Made by a program: the position numbers and the translations under genes
Notes under the pieces: model-generated
What the model was told of the DNA's origin: nothing
Databases searched by the model: none
The model's input: only the letters and a program-made list of their open reading frames with translations
Assembly: GCA_945888535.1 (NCBI GenBank)
Contig: CAMDAN010000031.1
Span: forward strand, 1 to 23,235
Origin: Bordetella parapertussis
GTDB taxonomy: Bacteria; Pseudomonadota; Gammaproteobacteria; Burkholderiales; Burkholderiaceae_C
Length of the DNA stretch: 23,235 nt
Reading direction: 5' to 3'
In this document: positions 14,549 through 19,737 of the stretch, piece by piece
Layout: each line of letters opens with the position of its first letter
Position numbering within the stretch: position 1 is the first letter of the stretch

Positions 14549-16342
14549 TTACCAGCTGTCGATGGCGCCGCCGCGCAGTTCCTTGATCCGCCCGGAAGCC
14601 AGGCCTTGAACTAGCCATGCGCGGGTCTGCGCGGGGTCAATCACCGCGTCAATCTCCAGGGTGGTAGCCATCGCAATCGCGCTTCCGTTTTCAATGTGTT
14701 GGGTCAAGAGTTGGGCAAACAGCGCGTCGCGTTGCGGGCCTTCTTGAAGTGCCTCAAGCTCTTTTTTGTAACCCAAACGCACAGCCCCTTCCAAGCCCAT
14801 TGCGCCAAACTCCGCGCTGGGCCAAGCGACAGTGCACAAGGGCGCGTGGAACCCGCCCGCCGTCATCGCCATCGCGCCCAAGCCATACCCTTTACGTAAC
14901 ACGACGCTTAAAAAGGGAACGCGCAAATGGGCGGCTGCAATAAACATGCGGCTGACGTGGCGCACCTGCGCGGTCGCCTCGGTGTCAGGGCCCACCATAA
15001 AGCCTGGCGTATCGACCAGGCTCACTAACGGCAGGCCATGGGCGTTACAGAGTTGCATAAAGCGGTTAGCCTTGTCGGCTGCGTCAGCGTCAATGGCACC
15101 GCCTAGGTGTTGGGGGTTATTGGCGATGATGCCAACCGCGCGGCCTTCGATCCGCGCCAGTGCGGTGTGAATGCCGATACCAAAACCAGTTCGCAGGCTT
15201 AAGACGGTGTCGGTATCTGTTATGGCGTGAAGTGCCGCTAAGCTGTCGTACACCCGCAAGCGGTTCTCAGGGACTACGTTGCGCAGGAGTTCTGCGTCTG
15301 GGGCATGCCACTGGGGCGCGATACCTTGAAAGAAGGCGAGGTATTTTTTTGCTGCTGCAACCGCCTGCGCTTCGTCTTCAACCAGAATGTCGATCACGCC
15401 GTTGGCGTGTTGTACCGGACTCGGGCCAATCGCTTCTGGCTTGAAAACTCCCAAGCCCCCACCTTCGATCATCGCCGGGCCGCCCATGCCAATATTGCTG
15501 GAGCGCGTAGCGATGATGGCATCGCAACACCCCAAGAGTGCCGCATTGCCGGCAAAGCAGCGCCCGGTGGTGATGCCGATCACCGGAACTTGGCCGTTGA
15601 GTTTGGCAAAACTGGCAAAGGTTGCCACATGCAAGCCCGCCACGATGGGCATATCGACATCGCCTGGGCGTCCGCCACCGCCTTCAGCAAAAAGCACCAC
15701 AGGCAAATGGTGCTCTAGCGCCAGACCTAAAAGTCGGTCTGTTTTTTGATGGTTACGCATGCCTTGCGTGCCCGCAAGCACCGTTGCGTCATACGCAAGA
15801 ATGGCGCAGCGTTGTCCATGGATGCTGCCTATCCCCGTCACCATCCCATCGGCTGGGGTATTGCGCATCAAATCGTCGGCTGTGCGGCGTTGGCTTTGGG
15901 CGGCAACCGCAAGCGCGCCATATTCAGAAAAGCTGTCCGGATCACACAGGTCGGCAATGTTTTCTCGCGCAGTGCGAAGCCCCAGTGCGTGGCGTTTGGC
16001 CACCGCTGCGGGGCGGTTAACGTCTAGCGTGTGTTCAAGTCGGTGTTGAAGGCGTTTGAGGTCGCTGCGAAGTGCAGCAGGGCTCGCGACGGATTCTTGT
16101 TGCAAGACAGGTGCAGCAATGGATGCACTTTTTTGCATCGTCACCAAGACATCGTTCTCACCCACAGCCTCGCCTTCAGAAAAATGCAGCGCACGAATCT
16201 CTCCATCCACAGGCGCAGTAATTTCATGCTCCATCTTCATAGCCTCTAAGACCATCAATAACTGCCCCGCCGTGACTGCGTCACCCGGCTGCACTAGGCA
16301 TTGGACGATGTGGGATTGCAAAGGAGCGTGGATTTCGAGCAT
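14549..16342 (-). CDS. Biotin carboxyl carrier-carboxyltransferase fusion (acyl-CoA carboxylase part)
   Basis: The 597-residue product combines a biotin carrier domain (about residues 1-70) with a carboxyltransferase (about 95-597). The carrier has the canonical VLEAMKMEHE motif, with Lys36 the biotinylation site, and HAPLQSHIVQCLVQPGDAV before it. The carboxyltransferase has AccD/PccB-like halves: ENIADLCDPDSFSEYGALAV, DATVLAGTQGMRNHQKTDR, LFAEGGGGRPGDVD, GRCFAGNAALLGCCDAII and GMGGPAMIEGGG in the first, and GIIANNPQHLGGAIDADAADK, LVDTPGFMVGPDTE, KGYGLGAMAM and GAMGLEGAVRLGYKKE in the second. Domain order and the GGGGRPGD signature resemble the back half of single-chain acyl-CoA carboxylases. 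A biotin carboxylase domain is needed for activity and is not adjacent. Substrate acyl-CoA is unknown. The gene is divergent from the GT-C-like gene across 78 bp. Confidence 0.92.
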   Translation of the reverse strand: MLEIHAPLQSHIVQCLVQPGDAVTAGQLLMVLEAMKMEHEITAPVDGEIRALHFSEGEAVGENDVLVTMQKSASIAAPVLQQESVASPAALRSDLKRLQHRLEHTLDVNRPAAVAKRHALGLRTARENIADLCDPDSFSEYGALAVAAQSQRRTADDLMRNTPADGMVTGIGSIHGQRCAILAYDATVLAGTQGMRNHQKTDRLLGLALEHHLPVVLFAEGGGGRPGDVDMPIVAGLHVATFASFAKLNGQVPVIGITTGRCFAGNAALLGCCDAIIATRSSNIGMGGPAMIEGGGLGVFKPEAIGPSPVQHANGVIDILVEDEAQAVAAAKKYLAFFQGIAPQWHAPDAELLRNVVPENRLRVYDSLAALHAITDTDTVLSLRTGFGIGIHTALARIEGRAVGIIANNPQHLGGAIDADAADKANRFMQLCNAHGLPLVSLVDTPGFMVGPDTEATAQVRHVSRMFIAAAHLRVPFLSVVLRKGYGLGAMAMTAGGFHAPLCTVAWPSAEFGAMGLEGAVRLGYKKELEALQEGPQRDALFAQLLTQHIENGSAIAMATTLEIDAVIDPAQTRAWLVQGLASGRIKELRGGAIDSW

Positions 16343-16420
16343 AGTGACCGGGCTTTCAGTGGGACTAAGGAGTATTGTCCCGTAGCTGAATTTTTAGTTG
16401 TTTTGCCGAGTGGGTAGATT
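16343..16420. other. Divergent intergenic region, no clear promoter
   Basis: This 78-bp gap separates the carboxyltransferase gene from the GT-C-like gene and marks the visible border between GC-rich metabolic genes and the more AT-rich glycan cluster. It contains a weak dyad (GGGAC at 16361-16365, GTCCC at 16377-16381) and T-rich sequence at 16391-16403. I see no pair of promoter hexamers with good spacing for either gene. Confidence 0.4.
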
Positions 16421-17950
16421 ATGGGACAACAACTAATGCACACTGGTAATATCAGAACCATGAAAAACTTTTTTTTAAAGCATTCAGAAAAAATCGTAAT
16501 CATTTCTGTTTTCTTGGCACTCGCGCTACTTTTAGGCCAGCACTGGGGGATGACGCTTTCAAATTCAGATGACCCGTGGATTGTCCGAGCGACGATGGCT
16601 GAAATTTTTAACACAGCGTCAGTGCAGGGACGTTTTTGGTTGATCCCAATTAACCTGATGGCGCAGGCCCCATATCACTTAGGGAGTTGGGAAGCTGCAA
16701 ATGCAATAAAAATCAGCGTAAATGGCTTAGTGTTTATTCTGTTTTTAGTTTTTTGCACACTACTAACAAATCGTTGGGTTGGGGTTCTTATAGGTCTGAT
16801 TTGGTTGGCGTTCATCGATGTGAGTCCTGGCTATTACAGCCCTTTTCACGGTTACTTGATGATGTTCAATTTGCAGTTTGCAGCGTTGTTCGGAAGCTTC
16901 ATTTGGTATTTGAAAATACTCGATAGTGATACGCCAAAACGTATCGTTATTGGCCCTTACATTCTCTATGCCTTTTCACTCTTGGCCTACGAACCCATGC
17001 TTTTTTATGCGGCTGTTTACCCGTCTTTAATGCTTTTCCGCTATTTTCAAGTAAATGCTTCAAAGCTGAGAATGAGGCAGTGGTGGGATCTAATTGTTCA
17101 ATTTGGCAAATCGAACTACTTGTTGGCGCTTACGGTTGCCGCGTATTTCTTGACTTATTTCGCTTACCGTCGCTTTCAGCCTACGTCTGGAAGGGGGATT
17201 GACACGGATGGGAATGTTTTAGACATCGTCAAAACGATTTACCGCTTTTCGCTGAATGGTTTTCACTTTCAGCCCAAGGCGTTTACTAATTACATGGAAG
17301 GCTTTTCAAGCCCGGCTACGTTGGCTTTGGCGGTTGTCTATGCACTTGTTATTGCATTGGCTTGTCTAGTAGTAATTCCAAGAGTTCACGGGCCGCTGCA
17401 CCCTTCAAAACTATACGGAAAAGCTGCGTTAGCCATGCTGTTCTTCTTTGTTTTTTGTCCGAACTTGCTTCATGGATTTGTACAAGGTTATCGACAGTGG
17501 GCTGCGGAAGATCCGCATTACGTTGGAAATTACTTTAGCTCCTTCCCTCTTGCTATTACCGTGACTTTAGGTGTTTTGTACCTTGTCGGAGGGCGACGTG
17601 CTATTCAGGAAAAGATTTTATTTGGAATGTTGTTGATATTGATAGCATGTTCAGCATGCGACAACTACATTCGTTGGGGTAATTTGGCAGACGCCAATCG
17701 AAGAGATAGTGCTTTATGGTGGCAAGCGATAGTGGAGCTTAAGAGATCAGAATTAAATCCAAGCGCCACAACCATTATTTGTGGAAAAAACGCGCCTGAA
17801 AAAGTGTCAGGAGATGACCGATATTGGTCTTTATATCTCAGCGAAGCGCTCGATAAAAAGGTTGAATTTAAGTCAAAAGCATTAGACACCGTGAATTGCA
17901 ATAAAACCTTAGAGTTCAACCGTTATAGGTTTACCCAGCCAGCCTTGTAA
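16421..17950 (+). CDS. Polytopic membrane protein, GT-C-like, probable periplasmic glycosyltransferase
   Basis: This is a 509-residue membrane protein with about nine to ten hydrophobic segments and a soluble C-terminal tail of roughly 100 residues (from about YIRWGNLADANRR). The first segment (about residues 25-40) is followed by SNSDDPWIVRATM with adjacent Asp50-Asp51. In GT-C glycosyltransferases an acidic pair in the first periplasmic loop is catalytic, so this placement is suggestive. Size and topology resemble the serotype-specific Gtr proteins that transfer a lipid-linked sugar to O-antigen in the periplasm, and gtrA/gtrB lie on the facing strand. No family was recognised by close sequence match. 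In-frame ATGs exist at 16421, 16436 and 16460; MKNFFLKHSEK at 16460 is a plausible true start. The stop lies 3 bp from the facing gene. Confidence 0.75.
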   Translation: MGQQLMHTGNIRTMKNFFLKHSEKIVIISVFLALALLLGQHWGMTLSNSDDPWIVRATMAEIFNTASVQGRFWLIPINLMAQAPYHLGSWEAANAIKISVNGLVFILFLVFCTLLTNRWVGVLIGLIWLAFIDVSPGYYSPFHGYLMMFNLQFAALFGSFIWYLKILDSDTPKRIVIGPYILYAFSLLAYEPMLFYAAVYPSLMLFRYFQVNASKLRMRQWWDLIVQFGKSNYLLALTVAAYFLTYFAYRRFQPTSGRGIDTDGNVLDIVKTIYRFSLNGFHFQPKAFTNYMEGFSSPATLALAVVYALVIALACLVVIPRVHGPLHPSKLYGKAALAMLFFFVFCPNLLHGFVQGYRQWAAEDPHYVGNYFSSFPLAITVTLGVLYLVGGRRAIQEKILFGMLLILIACSACDNYIRWGNLADANRRDSALWWQAIVELKRSELNPSATTIICGKNAPEKVSGDDRYWSLYLSEALDKKVEFKSKALDTVNCNKTLEFNRYRFTQPAL

Positions 17951-17953
17951 AAC

Positions 17954-18283
17954 TTATTTCTTGCCTGAGAGTAAAGCAAGCCTATCCTTGTATCTTTTGA
18001 TTACAGAGGGGTCAGCGTTGTGCATTTCAAGAAGACCAATGGCGAGCCGCATTTCACGCATTGCAAAGTCATATCGTTTTTCGCTTTCCCAAATTTCACT
18101 CGCCATGTAAAGCCCCTCGGGGTTTTGAACGAATGACAAAATAAAGATACGGTTTATTTCAGTGTCAAAACGGGTTAACCCGTCCGTATTGGGCGTTAAG
18201 AAAGAAACCAAGGCGCCTATAGCGATGGCCAGCACGATGACTTTGGTGACAAAACTTGTACCTGTGTTTTCTTTATCGCTCAT
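17954..18283 (-). CDS. Small membrane-anchored protein of unknown function
   Basis: I do not recognise this 109-residue protein. It has one hydrophobic segment (about residues 12-30, FVTKVIVLAIAIGALVSFL) after a short polar N-terminus, then a soluble region. The last 45 residues (KRYDFAMREMRLAIGLLEM, then DPSVIKRYKDRLALLSGKK) look like a pair of amphipathic helices, similar in pattern to one TPR-like repeat. The start has a Shine-Dalgarno-like AAAAGG about 8 nt upstream. It is the third gene of the gtrB-gtrA unit (26-bp gap after gtrA) and converges on the GT-C-like gene with 3 bp between stops. Its position suggests a role with the Gtr proteins, for instance as a scaffold or modulator in the membrane, but that is inference only. 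Confidence 0.75.
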   Translation of the reverse strand: MSDKENTGTSFVTKVIVLAIAIGALVSFLTPNTDGLTRFDTEINRIFILSFVQNPEGLYMASEIWESEKRYDFAMREMRLAIGLLEMHNADPSVIKRYKDRLALLSGKK

Positions 18284-18309
18284 AGCTTGCCTTTTAAAAA
18301 ATCAGTTAA

Positions 18310-18693
18310 TCAAAATTCTAGTTGATCGCGGATGCGATAAGTCCAAAAGTGATGCATTACAAAATTGGCCGGTGGCATAACAAAAACCACTGCTGCAATC
18401 CCATAAGGATAAGAAAAGCCCATTTGATCAACCGCCCATGCAACACCCGCAGAAAGGAAAAGGCCTACGAAAGCGACCGTTACATACTTCACAAGAATCA
18501 AAGAACTCATTTCGCTTGAAAAACTCCAGAAGGTGTTGATTACAAAAGATACTAAGGTGGCAACGATAAATGCAATGGCGTTAGCTAAGCTAGGGTCATG
18601 GGTTACCCAAAGAATCCAAAGGGTTGCGACTACGACATGCACAAGTGTCACAAAAAGCCCGGTAATTGCAAAGCGAAAAATTCTGTTAGTCAT
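18310..18693 (-). CDS. gtrA: GtrA-like membrane protein (polyprenyl-linked sugar flippase family)
   Basis: This is a 127-residue inner-membrane protein with four hydrophobic segments (about residues 8-30, 36-55, 65-85 and 95-115), the size and topology of GtrA/DPMS3-type proteins. Family features are FRFAITGLFVTLVHVVVATL at the N-terminus, ANAIAFIVATLVSFVINTFWSF in the middle (the F-x-N-x-x-W-x-F pattern is typical) and NFVMHHFWTYRI at the end. GtrA is thought to flip undecaprenyl-phosphate-linked sugar made by GtrB to the periplasmic side. Its start overlaps the end of gtrB by 8 bp, so the two are translationally coupled. The pairing with gtrB and a GT-C-like gene makes a complete Gtr-type set. 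Confidence 0.9.
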   Translation of the reverse strand: MTNRIFRFAITGLFVTLVHVVVATLWILWVTHDPSLANAIAFIVATLVSFVINTFWSFSSEMSSLILVKYVTVAFVGLFLSAGVAWAVDQMGFSYPYGIAAVVFVMPPANFVMHHFWTYRIRDQLEF

Positions 18694-19624
18694 AGCGTTT
18701 TCTGACGATATATAGAGGCCTGCGTTTTGCCTCCATGTAAATTCGCCCTATGTACTCACCTAACATCCCAACGCTGATCAGTTGCACACTCCCAAAGAAA
18801 ATGATGGCTACCAGTATGGATGAGTATCCTGGTAGATCAACCCCAAAAATCAACGTCCTTAGCGTAATGAATATTGCATAGCACAAGCTAATTAATGCCC
18901 CCAGTCCGCCTAAATATGACCAAAATTTAAGCGGGGCCGTGCTAAAACTGGTGATTCCTTCTAAGGCAAAATTCCACAACTTCCAGCCGCTGAATTTACT
19001 TGTGCCCTTCGCCCGTATTTCACGCACATAGTCAACGGTCGTAGTTTTGAACCCAACCCAGGCGAAAAGGCCCTTCATGAATCTTTGCTGTTCTGGAAGT
19101 TGCTTGAGGGCGTCTAAAACTACGCGGTCCATGAGTCGAAAATCGCCGACGTTTTCAGGAATTTTTACTGATGAAAATCGATTATGAATTTGATAAAAAA
19201 GCTCTGCAGTTTTTCGCTTCAGGAAGGAATCTGAGCTACGGTCTATCCTGCGCCCAAGAACCACTTCGCTGCCCTTAAGCCATGCATCAATAAACGCCGG
19301 TATTAACTCGGGCGGGTCTTGTAAATCTGAATCAATCGGAATGGCGGCGTCTCCTGAAGCTGAATCTAGGCCGGCGGTAAGTGCTGCTTCTTTTCCAAAA
19401 TTGCGAGAGAGCTCAAGAATTTTAAAACGCTTGTCGTTGGCAGCAATCTCAATCAATATTCTTAGGGTTGAGTCTGTACTGCCGTCGTCTACGCAAATAA
19501 CTTCAAAATCCACGAAAGTCGAGGCATCAAGAACTTGGACCAATCGGTTGTAGAAAACCATAGCCCCTTCTTCTTCATTGAAAAAGGGAGCTATCAGAGA
19601 AACTTTTTTCCGTGAAGTTGGCAT
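18686..19624 (-). CDS. gtrB: GtrB-like polyprenyl-phosphate glycosyltransferase (GT2)
   Basis: This is a 312-residue GT2 enzyme anchored in the inner membrane that moves a sugar from a nucleotide sugar to undecaprenyl phosphate on the cytoplasmic side. The N-terminal GT-A domain has VSLIAPFFNEEEG, VICVDDGSTDSTL, ELSRNFGKEAALTAGLDSA and the DxD-containing IPIDSDLQDPPELIPAF, followed by VGDFRLMDRVVLDAL and RFMKGLFAWVGF, all standard for GtrB/DPM1-like proteins. Two C-terminal transmembrane segments (about residues 232-255 and 265-290) and the closing GEYIGRIYMEAKRRPLYIV complete the family pattern. It is first in the leftward gtrB-gtrA-small-protein unit. The donor sugar (often glucose in the family) cannot be read from sequence. 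A candidate extended -10 lies 32-40 bp upstream of the start. Confidence 0.95.
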   Translation of the reverse strand: MPTSRKKVSLIAPFFNEEEGAMVFYNRLVQVLDASTFVDFEVICVDDGSTDSTLRILIEIAANDKRFKILELSRNFGKEAALTAGLDSASGDAAIPIDSDLQDPPELIPAFIDAWLKGSEVVLGRRIDRSSDSFLKRKTAELFYQIHNRFSSVKIPENVGDFRLMDRVVLDALKQLPEQQRFMKGLFAWVGFKTTTVDYVREIRAKGTSKFSGWKLWNFALEGITSFSTAPLKFWSYLGGLGALISLCYAIFITLRTLIFGVDLPGYSSILVAIIFFGSVQLISVGMLGEYIGRIYMEAKRRPLYIVRKRYD

Positions 19625-19655
19625 TTGTAATTCAAAGCTAGGGGCGAGCGAAAGG

Positions 19656-19664
19656 AGTATCGCA
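19656..19664 (-). promoter_or_regulatory. Candidate extended -10 promoter for the gtrB unit
   Basis: On the minus strand this reads TGCGATACT, an extended -10 (TG-N-GATACT, 4 of 6 matches to TATAAT). It is the exact reverse complement of 19722-19730, which faces the opposite gene. Transcription would begin about 25 nt before the gtrB ATG. No good -35 is visible, which is tolerated at extended -10 promoters. Confidence 0.45.
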
Positions 19665-19721
19665 CTTTTGGTACTTGTCGGGGAAGATATGCCAAGTCAT
19701 TGAGGTAGGCGACCCGTGAGA

Positions 19722-19730
19722 TGCGATACT
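19722..19730 (+). promoter_or_regulatory. Candidate extended -10 promoter for the dual-glycosyltransferase operon
   Basis: TGCGATACT is an extended -10, with a possible weak -35 TTGAGG at 19700-19705 (19-bp spacer). Transcription is predicted to start at about 19737, directly before the ATG at 19738, so the message may be leaderless. No Shine-Dalgarno is present before that ATG, which agrees with this reading. Confidence 0.45.
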
Positions 19731-19737
19731 TGCGCTT

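Noticed and set aside
15305..15718. Long plus-strand open frames opposite the carboxyltransferase gene.
   Set aside because: They lie entirely within the highly conserved carboxyltransferase coding sequence and show no family features or ribosome binding sites.
16361..16381. GGGAC/GTCCC dyad upstream of the GT-C-like gene.
   Set aside because: Five-bp arms with an 11-nt spacer are expected by chance, and no promoter hexamers frame it.
9634..18117. The 14-mer CATGTAAAGCCCCT occurs at 9634-9647 and again at 18104-18117.
   Set aside because: About one repeated 14-mer is expected by chance in a sequence this long. The contexts differ (intergenic versus coding), and flanking bases do not match.
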